Below are positions 25,630 to 39,399 of a stretch of 64,000 nucleotides of DNA, one piece after another; the stretch's first letter is position 1, and each line of letters begins with the position of its first letter. A program made the position numbers and the translations under genes. The DNA is from Bigelowiella natans CCMP2755 (lineage: Eukaryota > Cercozoa > Chlorarachniophyceae). The stretch lies in NCBI GenBank assembly GCA_000320545.1, contig ADNK01001083.1:57501-121500 (forward strand), given 5' to 3'. The notes under the pieces were generated by a model. The model had not been told where the DNA came from and made no database searches. It worked only from the letters and a program-made list of their open reading frames with translations.

Positions 25630-27420
25630 GTAAGTGTGTGTTTGTTGATATTGCGATCCTGCTGTCTTTACTACTACTACTACTACTACTACTTACTACT
25701 ATCTACCTACCTTTTGTACGGTCTTTCTCCACCGAGATGATGGCACAAAGCCATCACCACCACCACCTATATAATGTACATATGCAGAGTGATCAAGATG
25801 AGAGGATTCTGTAACTTATCGTCGGGAATTAGCTTCCTCGCCATCCTCTCTAAACCCCCCTCCCGCCCCTTCCTCTCTTTGAGCAGTGATTTCATATTCC
25901 TTATTCCTTTGTCATAAATAGCTTATGTTTTATGTAATGCGTGTGTGTGTTGTGGCGAAACCAGTAATAGGATCGGTATTCTGGTATTGAAAAAATACAA
26001 TAGAAGAGGGGAAGATTAGTACTTCTAGTACCTCTAATCTGCTCACTCATCGATGGCTGATAACTATTTCCATTGCAACGATTCCTCGCTGAGCCTCCCT
26101 CTGCACCGTCGTGGATGATGATATTCATTGTTACCTTAACCATACAGTGCTTGTACCTCGGTTGAGGAAATCTGATGAAGGGGGGGGAGAAGAGGAGGGA
26201 TCATCAATGTAACTAAATAAATCTGGTGCAGGGGGGGTTTGGGTGTGCGCTTGCATGTAAAATTAATGATGATAATCGACTGAACCTTGTTCCTGGTGCT
26301 AATCGACGCACGATTTTTGTCTTTACATTCACACAGAACATCTCATCTGTTTTTGGACAACAAACAAACGAACAAACAAGAAAATAGGTTCAACTACAAC
26401 AGTGGCCTTTGTGAAAATAAGCACCCATGTGTGAGGCGGACTCAATAGCAAGGTTCTCATACTGCTCTCGGTATGCGTATCAGTCATCAAGGATGCAAGT
26501 CTCGCCCCTTCCCCAACCAGCTCCAGACAAACACATCCTCCTTCCCCACCTGATAACGAGCGTCCGAAGCAGCCGCCAAAGATATAGATGCAGCCAGAAT
26601 GGAACACTGACGTGTGGCCATAACGACTACGTTCGATAGAAACAAAGAGATGATGGTGATTCAGTAAAGTGATATAAAATTTACAGCCACTTCTTGATAA
26701 CAAGATTAGCCTTTGTTGTCTATTATTATCTCCTCGTTGATGACCATCTCTACATCCCACTATATATTGCAGTGTGTAGTTTATACGCTACCCCCCCCCC
26801 CCCCCCCCTTTTTAAAAACGGAAATTTGCGGCCATACGAATGGATGAGTCATAAACATACGTATGAACGTTTTTTATAGTATCTTCGAACGGCATGCAAA
26901 TAGCAATCATCACCCTGTTATTTTCTCCCCTTGCCGCATCTTAAGCTGGATTCGCGACCAGCTGTGAGGAGGCCAATAAATAGTTGTTTTATTCCGTGTT
27001 AGTACACATGAAACAACGTGGAAACATATCACCATTTGTGCTAGTCTAAATGTTGCGTAAAGGTGCTGCATTCTCATCATCATCATCATGGTTGTCATGA
27101 GCACATCAATACCGCCGATATAGGATGTCGTAGGCAAACAGATCGTCGTAATTCGAGTATCCTGTATAAAATGAGGGAGAAGGTAAAGAATTCAATATGC
27201 TGGCAGCAGTGTGTTTGTACTCCATATACAAGTTCGTGAGAGCGCGCCTCATTATATGAATAGTTGTAACTGTCTATCTCATTCAAAGAGTACATGGCAT
27301 TTGTGTCTTCTGTGTTCTTCACAGTAGGAAGTACCGAATCGAGAGCCAGAGCCAAGCATTATATAAATCACGCCTTTCTTTCGATCGATAACCTGTAGGT
27401 TTACATATGTCTATTTTCCT

Positions 27421-27455
<35 letters not shown>

Positions 27456-28313
27456 CGCGCGCGCGCGCGCACATTTTTTTTTATTGTTTGCGATAGAGAC
27501 GTGTATACATTTAGTTTATTGATTGCGCTAGAAATACACAAGTCCATCTTCAATAACGGAAGAGATTTTGAAGTAACAACTTAATAGGTTTCCAGGTATT
27601 GCCAAAATTTAGCAATCACTTTCATTTTGAGTACGGGAGGGAAAATCTGATCACAATCTCATGGTTGTTCTCATCATCATATCAAAAAATAAAAGCACCA
27701 TTGAATGTGACGTCCTCGCCTTGGGACCTTGCCCAAACGCTTTTATGTCTAAGAAGATACACCGAATAGCGTTTTTGTAGCAAGTTAATATAACTCAATC
27801 AATTGAGGGGTATGTAAGTAATTGGACCTGTCCATGTTGAGGTAAAGGTGTCGAATCTGTATAAGCTGTCGATTGCTTGTTGCTTTGACGAGTGTCCTCC
27901 AAATCCGCCTGCAAAGCCGTACAATTGATCAAAATAACATTCAACATAGCAGAATAATCTTTTTCTCACCGAAGATATACACGTATCCTTCGTACTGAAC
28001 ACATGACATACCTGGAAAATGTACTTTTTACGTTAGATGTAAGGACTCAAAATGATACAAAATTCTGAGGATAATATTTATGGATTTGTTACCACTGGTG
28101 AGTGGTGGTGTAACGCCTTTCATGGTGGAAATTTCCCTCCACTCGCAGTTTCTGTTGCATTGGTAATATAGATATTTTGAATTATATTGAGGCTGTGCAT
28201 ACTAATTAAAAGTATTGGGCTTTTTATACGTACATGAGCTGTTCTTTTTCATCACGTATTTTCATCTTGGCCTCGCTGTCAAATTGAGGGTTCCATTCCA
28301 TGTCTTCCTCCAT
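16972..28313 (-). CDS. Kelch-repeat / BTB protein (LZTR1-like layout), about 38 exons
   Basis: Start is the ATG at 28313 (MEEDMEW). Phased exons run 28234-28313, 28093-28151, 27970-28011, 27828-27908, 27699-27748, 27335-27392, 27113-27161, 26914-26961, 26550-26626, 26286-26346, 26032-26171, 25711-25766, 25503-25580, 25284-25372, 24858-24908, 24469-24534, 24055-24163, 23479-23845, 22904-23283, 22319-22508, 22044-22213, then through 21.9-18.0 kb to 18015-18255; tentative last exons are 17347-17401, 17082-17144 and 16972-17049. About 1,380 aa. The N-terminal third is kelch repeats (VYIFGG, IYIFGG, ILVLYGG, ILIWGG, each with PxxR..H and a Trp). Next comes a BTB domain (DMLKLFNSGRMCDVEF, later ILQYIYTDDAAG) interrupted by poly-Ser and poly-Ala, a BACK-like stretch and a Ser/Pro-rich linker. 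A second BTB follows (VFVHKYILAARSAYF). Such proteins are usually Cullin-3 substrate adaptors. Its 3' end is uncertain: reading through the intron at 17081 gives an alternative stop. Confidence 0.82.
17191..17268. repeat. Compound (CA)n(GA)n(G)n tract
   Basis: CA units, then GA units, then a G run of about 16; lies in an intron of the kelch-BTB gene. Confidence 0.95.
18467..18528. repeat. (GT)n microsatellite in intron
   Basis: Long GT tract between the exons at 18534-18588 and 18015-18255 of the kelch-BTB gene. Confidence 0.9.
22100..22145 (-). repeat. Coding (GCA)n repeat, poly-Ala
   Basis: CTG triplets on the plus strand are GCA codons in the kelch-BTB exon 22044-22213 and give a run of about 12 alanines inside the first BTB domain. 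Confidence 0.75.
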
Positions 28314-29932
28314 GTTTTTCTAAACCATCATCACTTGTCTGTACTGCTTACGACGTGAGAAGTTCCTGTAAAATGGATAGATTTATGTCTACATTTGCTT
28401 CCGAATCAAGAGCTGGAGTCTTATACTTGTGCTCTGTTGGCATAAACTTATCAAAAACCGTAACACACAAACAAATAATATCTGAATCACTAAAATGCAT
28501 AAATACATCGATATTACTCTAAGAACGGAGCTCTTTTCACTTCAAGGGGGGGGGGGGGGAAGCTTGTGTTTGAGCGACACAGAGGTGCGGAAGTGAAATT
28601 TACTCTTCCGCGCCTCTTCTTAAAACGATGGACACGCAATGTCATATCTATTTTGCGACAACTATCATTCGTTGTCGCAGGGTAAACTGTTGATCTTTAT
28701 TTCTTGTCTCTTACTTTGGTAGCGCCTTCCAAAGGAGAACGATTGTAGTTGTCACAGGAGATATTTCAGATCTAGCTCCAAGAGATATTGTTTTGCACAC
28801 TTATTTTTAATTCTAGCCTAAAAGAATTGTCGCATACCCTAAAAAGATAGCCAAAGTTAATAGAGAAGGGAAATTCCGGTTTTCATTCCTTTCTTGGAGC
28901 ACAATCTGCTCGACGATTTTCAAAAATATTGATTCCATTCCCCAATATTTTCCAATAATTGAGGACATTGTTGCACACATGATGTCCAAAAGCGAATCTA
29001 ATATCTCAGTACAAAAACGTTAGGTCTTGGTGATTGTTTGGCGAATTTGGAACAAAGGCAATGTGAATCGGATCTGCAACTGTGAAAGTTGTCGCCCGAA
29101 AGATTATATTCTTTGGCCATTGTGCCACATGGGTACCCCCCACTGGAACCTCAAAGTTCAAAAAAAAATACATTTCGTCGACTTTTTGTTGTCTCTGTCA
29201 TCAAAATCATATGATTTAGCATGTACGGCAACAGACTTATTGCTCTTGTGCCGCAGTTGCCTAATGAAAAAAATACTACGACAAAGAAATTCTTACTTCA
29301 TAGGCACAAATTGTAGGTCATACATTTGAACATAATTTACGCAGTGAATTTATTAAACGACGTATTTCATACGAGGACACGAGGACACGTGTGCTGCTGC
29401 TGTTTTCTGTTGGACGTTACTCGTGCGTTGAGTTCAGATAGATCCAGGAGATCAACATGTAGTTTTTGTCCTTTTGAAGTTTCAGACTTAGTTTAGGTAA
29501 TTTATATGGTAATTCCGAACTACGACAATACACTAACATTGTCGCTACTGTAATTAATCGTTATTCAAATCGAATGCCCAAATCGTTAAACGAACAACAG
29601 GCACGGAAGAATAAAAGGTCTTCTACAGCTCGTCCTACATCCACAGTAACGATGTGTGCTATCGGTGGATCCTTAAATCTTTGTCTTTGTCCACGAATTT
29701 TTTAATTTTAGTTCGTTTTGGCTTGTGTATGAGGGAAGCGTCGATTATCGTCTTAGTCCTTCAGTTCAAATCAACGTGGCATTCGGCATCCTAAATCTCA
29801 ACATGGGTTTACTGCAGGTATATTGTAAGCCTAATCTTGATGGATTTAAGCAGTAGCACATCGTTCGCATAAATCACTCAATCCTTAAATGTTTTTCTAT
29901 TACCTTTGTTCATCTAGCTAGCTATACCCAAA
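28314..29932. promoter_or_regulatory. Divergent intergenic region between kelch-BTB and ankyrin genes
   Basis: 1.6 kb between head-to-head start codons. It holds a G run near 28546-28559 and one 100-codon plus-strand frame (about 29027-29329) with CxxC pairs but no recognisable family. No core promoter motif is clear. Confidence 0.4.
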
Positions 29933-30461
29933 ATGCCACTGCTACGAAATCATTTAGTAACTTCATTGTTTCTTTCGAATCAGTCCTCTCATGAACGCCT
30001 CTTCCGTAGATTGCTGAGCACGTCTTTAGTACATCAATCATCACGAGTCCTACCTCGCATCAAGAAAGCTCTTTCTCGGGGAGCGAATGTAAACTGCGCT
30101 GTTGGCCATGAGAAATTCACACCGCTCATGCTTGCAGTGAGAGCGGGTAACTTATCAGCAGTAAAGCTGCTAGTTGAACACGGAAACGCTGATTTACGGA
30201 AAAGAGACAAAAACGAAATGACAGCTCTTTTATGGGCAGCTAGGATGGGCCGAGCTGAAATTATGAAATACTTGATCAACCAAGGTGCGGATCCAAACGT
30301 AATCGATAGAAGTGAGATGACTCCAATTATGATTGCGGCTAAGCATAACCACCCAGACGTGGTAAGATCCCTTTTGGATATAAAGTCCTGCTCAATAAAG
30401 CCGAGAACGAATGTACAGTTCAATCACTTCCATACTTTCAGCTTTCTTTCCTTCTCCCTCT

Positions 30462-30504
<43 letters not shown>

Positions 30505-30542
30505 TCCACCTCTTAAAACTCCCTTTATATGAATAACCCAGC

Positions 30543-30582
<40 letters not shown>

Positions 30583-31548
30583 TCGAGTGCATGAAAGTAA
30601 AATATCGATAATTTGGACTGAAGTCATGATATATCGAAATCATAAAATATAAACTATCTTATCTTAGGGCTTGAGATTTCCAGAAACAGTAATCAACTAT
30701 GCGATTAAAGCACAGATGGACACTAACCTTCTACGGGATATCTGTCAGCGTATTTCCTCTGAATTCCAAGCTCAGACAGCGAACAATATGCTGCATCAAG
30801 CCCTCAGAAGTGCAGTTCTTTCCGGATACCTTGAGGCCACGGTTATTAAATGATAACGAAGGATTAATAGATTTATATAAGACGTGGACAGAGCAAAGTG
30901 TGTTAATATTTTAAAGCAAATCTTTAGATTATATTCTGCTAGTTGGTGGATTTCTGTGTCAAACTTTCTGCATAACAGGTGATGCTGGTGGAGGAATTTC
31001 ATATTTGGTTTCTCGAAACAGCCTCAGACGGTGAGAGATTATAGTTACATCCTTATCTTAAACCTCTTTTGGGAGAAAAAGTCCTTCTAAAATTGGGGAG
31101 CGGTATGATTCATCCTTCGAATTTGATTTTGAGGCAGTCCTGTGCCAGCGACCTAAATTCTCACCTCCTTTTGTCTCAAGATGCACGCAGTACCTCTGCC
31201 TTCTTGGCTTCATTGGGTTTTTTTTTGCGTTAAACATGTGCAGGAAAATGCGCGTTTACATTGGCGTATCAAGCAAGGCAGCACGAGATTTCATTGTACT
31301 TTGTCCAGAGGGTGGCCAATGTGGTGGAAGGGTCAAGTCGAGAAAGACGGTTATTCTCCTTAACCCAATCCGATCGCCCAAGTCCTGCACTCTCATTTCC
31401 TCGAAGATCTACAAATGCGGCCTCAATTCGTTTAACGCCTAGAGGCTTCTCACGAAATTACCGAAATTGGTTGAGAGAAGCAGTTTCTGTTGCGAGCAAC
31501 ATGCTGGAGAGCACCGAGATTTGTGACAGCGTTGCTGTTGCTGCTTGA
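29933..31548 (+). CDS. Ankyrin-repeat protein with presequence-like N-terminus
   Basis: Four exons in phase: 29933-30361, 30668-30841, 30979-31030, 31244-31548, giving 319 aa. Residues 1 to about 45 (MPLLRNHLVTSLFLSN onward) are rich in Arg, Ser and Leu with no acidic residue except one Glu, like a mitochondrial presequence. Ankyrin repeats follow, with clear units such as FTPLMLAVRAGNLSAVKLLVEHG, split here as FTPLMLAVRAG and NLSAVKLLVEHG, then TALLWAARMGRAEIMKYLINQG and TPIMIAAKHNHPDV. Later repeats are degenerate (ALRSAVLSGYLEATVMLVEEF). The C-terminal 80 residues are Ser/Arg-rich without a motif. Ankyrin repeats mediate protein binding; the partner is unknown. Intron 1 carries CT and GT tracts at about 30467-30580. 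An alternative stop at 30853 arises if the second intron is not removed. Confidence 0.8.
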
Positions 31549-32229
31549 GATGACATCGGCGTGTGTTTTTGAAAGCAGTCATTGAATGAGCAGCAACGAG
31601 AGAGAGGAAGAAGACTCTCAAGTGGCTTTGAGAGCACAAGCTTGATTACGATTTCTGGAACAAAATGAAAGAGAGTGTATAGCCATGTAAGCGCAAATAT
31701 TGTTTTTGGTAGTGGTGCAACCTTTATGCTGCCCAAGAATATAATTTTGAATATTTTCATTCCAATAAGCAAACGCATAACGTTTAGACTTCTGACATCT
31801 GACACGTAGCTCACAGAGTAGCAATGATTTTTGGTTTACTGCTCGCACCTAATGCACATCTAGACGCACATGTACCCACCATACAAGTAATTGCGTGCTG
31901 TCTAAAAATGGCCGACATATACAACTAGCTATCTGCACTGTCGTATCCGATGAGAAGCCAAGCTAGCAAGCATGTAAAAATACAAAATACCACAATAAAC
32001 GCGCTGCATCATGTCGGTTTAGCCATACAAAATTCGTCACTATGCACTAAAGTGTCTACATGTCAAGATTTGAACATCACATCTCAACATGCAAGTAGGT
32101 CTAGAGGTGCATGCATGCGCAATTGAGAGTATTAAATTGCAGCGCAGCATGCATGGCCCTGGAGAGGCTTAAATCAAGCTAGTGATTGCTAGTCCATTCT
32201 GTTTTTTATCAAGATCTGGAAATTTGTTC
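31549..32229. other. Convergent intergenic spacer, CTAG/CATGC-rich
   Basis: Lies between the 3' ends of the ankyrin and carboxypeptidase genes. From about 31.85 to 32.17 kb it shows the same CTAG, GCTAGC, CATGC and TCTAGA words as the spacers at 11.8, 16.2 and 48.3 kb. No coding potential seen. Confidence 0.5.
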
Positions 32230-33948
32230 TCATCGATCATAGTTGTGGTCATCATCATCTTCCTGTCCAACCTCTTCAAAATCAACATCAACGTCAAATT
32301 GTTGCAGCTCGATATGCCCAGTGCTAGCAGCGGCAGGTCTTCGATTGTTGAACATACTAGAACCAGAACCGAAATCTGATATTGAAGATGAAACCTGCCA
32401 CCTTTGACCGAAGATGTTGCTGAAACAGTAAATTGTATCAAAAGACCTTGTGATAATCACGAACAGGATTACACGCACAGCATTTGACAAAAATCACAGT
32501 AACTAGATGTCGTAGATGGAGGGCAATAAGAGAATATGAACTACTGTTTGTCTGTTTATTCGTCAAGTGTGTGTCGTTCGTATTACTAAGCAATTGCAAA
32601 GAGCAGACTGATTGCCAACACAACGATGAAAAGAATGACGCCGAGCTTATTGTACACCTCTCTAACGCCTAAAAACGGAGATGGATAAGGAGAAATATCT
32701 TTCAGAAATATGCATTTATGTAGGCTCGAAAATCATTGTGCATAAAGTACACACGGTGCGTGCTTGGATGTGCATCACAGTGTATTGTTCCTGCTCTGCT
32801 GCCGTACCCAGATTCTCCTTGTCTGCATAACACATCGCTCCCAACAACACAGCAGCTGCCTTAACTCGCACGGCTGTCTCGTCTACACTTTGTTTGATCT
32901 GAGCGCATTGTTGGAAGCAGCGGAGGGGGAAAAGGAAAAAAAGGATAGAGAGAATAAAATTAAGCAAGCAAGAGGAGGAGGAAGAGGAGAAGAGACTGCA
33001 TGATTATTTCATGCACCTGAGCATCATCTCGTTTTCGAATTGAGTCCATTACTGCAGGGAAAACGTCCGATCCATACCTGTAATTTTTCCCCATACCCAT
33101 CATAAAATGATGACACCAAATATACACTAAAATAATACCAACAGGTGTTGAAAACAATTGTCTTAAATTCAACCGAACTTTACAGGGTGTTTCAGAGTCG
33201 ACTAGAGTTTACTTTAAGGATTTCTTACAAGATACAAGAAACTTATTAGCTATGCATTTCATAATGATCTTGATTACACGGTCGCCATACGTCAAATATA
33301 GGCTTTGCATTATCTACTCGTTCCTGTATAATACATAGAATGCATTTGCACTACTACTACTACTACTACTACTACAACTACTACTACCCTGTTTCTAGGC
33401 TCGGTGCTTGCAATGCATGTTTGAACCATTTCCGTCCAACTAGCCCGTCCTAATTCAACAACAACAACAAGAAGAAGAAGAAGAAGAAGAAGAAGAACAA
33501 CAACAACAAGATACACGTACACAGACATCGATATACTTCAAATATCTGTGGCTGCTCATCAGACAACATCAAACATATTACGTGTGGATGAAACCGCTAC
33601 TGACGATGACCACTCACCGGAATGAGAAAGCCACGCTCAACCATTGCCAGAGAATCGTTGTTACCTGAAGGAAGCAGAAATCGTTTATGTAGGAATACGT
33701 ACAGCATGTACCCATAGCCTCGCACAGTGTTTGAGTACTTTTTTCAATATTTTGGGATGGGTTGCAAGGATGAAGTACACAGACATTGGCACTTATTGAG
33801 ACATTGGCCATTTGGAAGCCGCTGGACTACGCTAGCATGCTCTGCACTCTGACGGAATATGCCAATGGCCTACCCAACGAAGGGGGAATGGATGGAGTCT
33901 CAGAATCGCAGGATTAGGATGTGTGTGCGTGTGCGTGTGCGTGTGCGT

Positions 33949-33995
<47 letters not shown>

Positions 33996-34345
33996 TCCGT
34001 TTGCTCTCACACTTATGGGCAAGCACGTATATTTTTGCCGCCTAAAGTTTGAAAGCGCAAGCAGTTATAGAATTAATGTCTCGCGCATGTATGTGTATGC
34101 GTGTAGTTCTCACATCTTCAAGAGCTGACCAGTCAACACTCTTCTCTGGAAATCATTATGTAGTTTCATGAACGTAGGTAGCGCAGGATTAGATTGGATT
34201 TCAGTCAAATCGTCGAGAAAGCATCGTAACAAATAAAAACTATACTACTACATAGCCAAATAATATTGATGTTTCCCCAACAATATCAATCTTCGCATTC
34301 CGAGGAGATGAAATTGCATGGCTTTGGCCAACTACGTTCAGGATA

Positions 34346-34421
<76 letters not shown>

Positions 34422-35463
34422 TGAGCTCGAAGTCACACCATGCTTAGTAGCCATAGTTTGTACATCGCTAAGATATGCTTTCAAAGCCTCTGCCTAAAAA
34501 AAACCAATCGACAAAAACAATACGAAAAATCTAAACTGTATTGCATTTCTCAGTTCCTCCGACACATCGTCATCATTTCCGCAATTTCACAAAAATAAGG
34601 CTACAAATATTGAGCAATTCAGCGAAGTGCCGGAGAGATAAATGGGTATTTTCTCCCAATTAATGAGTTTTCGCAGTGCAAAAAATGTTATAGCTTAGAT
34701 CGATTAAATCGTTCCAACACCAGCTCAGCCTTGAATAAGATGCGGAAATTGATTATATTTGCAAAAGCGACCTGCATTGTGTAATTGTATGGAACTGTAG
34801 CAGCATCCGCCAAGCGAAGTGTTAAAAGGCCCCAGACCTTTTCGAGGAATGACAATGTACACATCACAGGTAAGAGAGGTCATCCTCAGCTTTTTGAGGA
34901 GATGGGGAGACGTGTGTGGGGTGAGCTAATCATTTCACCTGCGACATTGCGACATGGTACCGAAAGCCAGGATCTCCCTTTGTTTTGATCAAACCAACAG
35001 TTATGCATACGGCTTTGAAAGGTGAGTAGAAATCAGGCAGGAAATGCCAGTAGCTTTCCATGCAATACGGCTTTACCCGCCACAGGGTCAACGCCATTAC
35101 TATTCTCAGTATTCTGAAATCTAATCGGAGCCAAGATGATTACCTGCCTCGCAACCCAATCGAAGCTATCGTACACGCTATGATACGCGCCATACTTGGC
35201 ATCTGCGTTGAAGTGAGAAAGACGGTGTGAGGGAATCAGAATTTGTTGTTTTGAAGTTGAGCAGAGAGATGATAGAGTGATGAGCGACCTGACTGCGTGC
35301 CGAACCACATATCAACCGATGGAATTCCCTGGTGGTTAGGCATTGCCGTGCACAGAATTGATAATGAAAAACAACACAGATAAGAAGGGGTTTCTCGCAA
35401 TGGGTGAAGAGATTGCAAATAATCATCAGGGCGTTTTTTAATACAATAATTGCACACACGAAG

Positions 35464-35501
<38 letters not shown>

Positions 35502-35581
35502 TATGTAAAAATAAATTATAAAGTCAAATAAATGTGATCTAAACGTGTATATTTTCTTGCATGCATTTTTGTATACATATT

Positions 35582-35621
<40 letters not shown>

Positions 35622-36221
35622 TGACTAAATGATGTACGTACTATGCATCTTAGACTAGTATACGCTATTAGCCCTTCTATCCGTCACTTCGTTAACTTCT
35701 ATGCCGCTCCTACTCACCAGATGCGTGAGGAAAGTCGTAAAATCCGATCCCCCCCCCAACCGCTTCATTTCGCCTTCGTTATTGACAAATATACGTTGAG
35801 AAAGAATCCTTCTTAACTTTGAATGCAAAACAAATCATCCCGCACTTTATAAGGTACCGTTCCAAAGTTTGATGAGAGGCTGTTGTGTGTTAGGGTCAAT
35901 CACGTCACGCAACACTCCAGCAATTGCCGACCCTTTCGCGACGAACGACAGCAATAATATAGATATAGAAGAAGCTGATATGAGATATATCTACTTTCAA
36001 CTCAGGCTGACAGGATTAACCCCCCTCCTCAATAGTAGCATACGAATGTATGAAAACATGTTCCCATGCTCTTGGTTTCTTCTCTTTTCTCAAGGAATCA
36101 ACTATTTATTGCAGACCGAAGACAGGGACTCCGCCAATGTTGAATTTTGTCCCAGTCACACCCTGCATGTATCATGATGAAGGCCTTACGATTTTAACCA
36201 TACCCATGCAACTTAACAAAC

Positions 36222-36261
<40 letters not shown>

Positions 36262-36771
36262 ACAGCAGCACTCGTATGCAAATAGTTGGCATTTGCAAGT
36301 GTTGTGTTGTAATGTCCCAGCTTCCATGCATCATCCCTTAAGCCACACAGTCTACGATGTTCTCCGAGTGAAACCGATTGTAGAGAGTCGGGAAACAAGC
36401 ATCATCAAGACAAAAAAACAATACCGTATCAACATTGAGATAAGCTATAGCATTCTTCAACTCATCAGCGTGCGTCTCTCCCCTGAAACAAAGCAATAAT
36501 AACCACGTCGATTCTTGTACGCACAACTATGAGCAGAGGCAGTGAATGTAGACACGAGGAGGGGGGGGGGGGGGGGGGGGGGTGGGCAAAGGAAACAAAC
36601 GCAACCAGGCAACGCTTCCAATCAGGCCATGTTCTTCGCCGTCCCATGAACAGAGCCAAATGCTCCTAAGTCAGTTTAGAAAGCTCATATTTACCTACAG
36701 CCTATCAGCATGCTGTTAGTGGTATGGTGTGAGTGCTGGGCCAACTGTGCCGATACATATATTATATAAAA

Positions 36772-36816
<45 letters not shown>

Positions 36817-36986
36817 GTCGTGATCCCGTACAGCAGCACCTTTTAGGCCTCCATCCGTTGTGGAGAAGGATACCCAAGCCTCTAGCAACCTTAGGATATA
36901 GCATTAGATTTCAGCATGGTGGTGAGCAAATAGATCACATGGACCCTGCGTCAAGCACATTCACACACACAAACACATTTATATAA

Positions 36987-37021
<35 letters not shown>

Positions 37022-37720
37022 GCCGATTTTAAGTAAATGACACAAGAACCAAACATGCTGGAAAACATAGAAACTCTTACACGATTCCTTTTTCAACCAA
37101 TTCTGAAATCTACGGGGTGGATTATGAAAATCATCGGGCGATAACGGCTAAAAGCCTACTCGCCCGAGTACAAGCTTGATTTATTCATTCTCTCTTTTCA
37201 TTTGTAGATGACTTACTTCAAGCATTTGTGCCGTTCCGCTATTGGGGTCAGCAGCTCCATAAACCTGTTTTTATTGTAGAGGGGAGGGGGGGGGAGGGGG
37301 GGCAAATTAATTCAATTAGTCCATTTATTGATTATTGTAATCTTCCACTGACTTTGGGAGATCTCTTTGTTTACCTTCGTGGAAAACGTACCAAAAAGTT
37401 TAAAAACGAGAGGAGTGCTATATAACGATAATACTTCCTCTCACTCTTCTTCTCTCCTCGCCTTCTTGTGAGCGTTGTGCGTATTGTATGTGTTGTTCGT
37501 GTAGTTATCCTCCTCCTCCTCCTCCTCCTCCTCCTCCTCCTCCTCCTCCTCTTTGCTGACCCATGCATCACGATGATTCCCAATGATTATAGGAAAAGAT
37601 TGGTTCGCTTCTTTGTCACGTCCGTGTATTTTCCCTTCACATTAAAGCACATACACATGGAAAAATGAGAAAATAAAGGTTAAGCAATTTAAAGTTTTGT
37701 TGTGAATATGTTTGTTGATC

Positions 37721-37794
<74 letters not shown>

Positions 37795-39362
37795 TTCCAT
37801 CTATCTTATGATATGCATACCGATTACATTCCAGATAGGACTAGTCGCGTGTTTGTTTTTAATCTGAAGATTATTCAAAGGGCGTGATCAGCTGAAATGC
37901 ACTTCTCTACTCCCCGAATGCTGTGCGTACATTGAGCTCCACAAGGTCCGATGAAGGCCCTATCCTATAACCCTGAAATAAATTTAAAACCTTGACGAAT
38001 TGCCTGGGTGTGTTCGCTTGCGTAACATGACCCAATACATCTCGCAGCATAAAAATTTCAAATGATGAAAATCGCTATGTATCCTATTCCAATCCCCACT
38101 CCCCCCATATATATATATCATCCAGCTCTGTTTTAAAGACGACGTTTGCCAGATGAAGATCTCCGGTGAATTGAGGAGGAGCCATGGGGCCCTGTAGCGA
38201 TTCCAATAGAGGCACCTGGCACATAGCATGGCTGATGAAATATGTAGAAGATGCTTCAACAATGAAATGCCCATGAAGTGCAACGTGTGCGGGTGATGCG
38301 AGAAAGAAGTTTTAAGTCGTACCGCGTCTCCCCAACTGATGGGTAGCACCTGTTTTTATTTCAGAAAATACTTTTAGATTCTAGTGCTTGTGCACTGTTT
38401 TTTGGTAACTTGTTTGTGGGGCTACAAGATGACTGAAAATAGATAACCGAATAACTTTGCATGTTTTGCATCATCTCGCAACGTGTTTCAGCTAACGCGT
38501 TCTAAGAATTTAACGAAGAAAATTCTCATTCTTTTTTTTGGATTTTTGCACCGGTATTTTGGGTACTAGATCAGAGCTGTTATAGCCACAGGCATCCAGA
38601 TCTAAACAGCAATCAAAAGGAACTCATTAGATTCAAAGTAGCACCGAATATTAACCATTCAAGCGGTCTAATTCTAAATGCTTCAAAGGATTTCTTATTT
38701 TTACTATGGCATTCTTGCACATGGCAAGATATTCCGATCAAATGCCAATCAAATGTTGCCAGAAACCCGATTTGGCAGCTGCTCATGCAGGCATATCACG
38801 AGGTGTGGGTCGTCGGTGACGTGTGCGAAAAGACACGTGTGCTCGAGGAGTAGTAGGATGTAATTTGGAAATGTTGCGTATCACCTTTTGGGAGGTAAAG
38901 TCTTTGCGGATCCCCAGCGCATAAGTTGCTGAACTATTTGTCGTAAGGAGAGAGGCAGGGGCGGGGGGGTGATGATGCAAATATACGCGTCAGCTGTCCG
39001 CCTTCATGTACACGTATTGAATGATTTATGCCTTCGTCTCAATGTGGAAACAAAAGCAGATTTCGTTTTGAAAAAAATAGATAAATAGAAGAATGTGCCA
39101 GTCAAGAAGTATCAATTGCATCGGCCACTAACCTGCATTGAGCCTCTCTGCACGCCGTACTTTGGCCTCCACGGCCCATCAGGATAAGTCGCTCCTTGGC
39201 TATACCTGGATGCAAGTAAGAGCAGCAGCAGCAGTGGGGAAGAGGGATATGGTGATGATAATCACGCATACGATCAGCCAAACGAAATTTAGGTGTATGT
39301 ATCAGAATAGATGTAGCATGGCTGGTCTAGGTTCAAGTACACACACACACACACACACACAC

Positions 39363-39399
<37 letters not shown>

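Noticed and set aside
29027-29329. Transposon-like frame with CxxC pairs
   Set aside because: No transposase or reverse-transcriptase motif, no terminal repeats and no ATG; left as unassigned intergenic sequence.
35869-36177. Plus-strand 102-codon frame
   Set aside because: Antisense of carboxypeptidase exons 35858-35932 and 36117-36162, which match the family.
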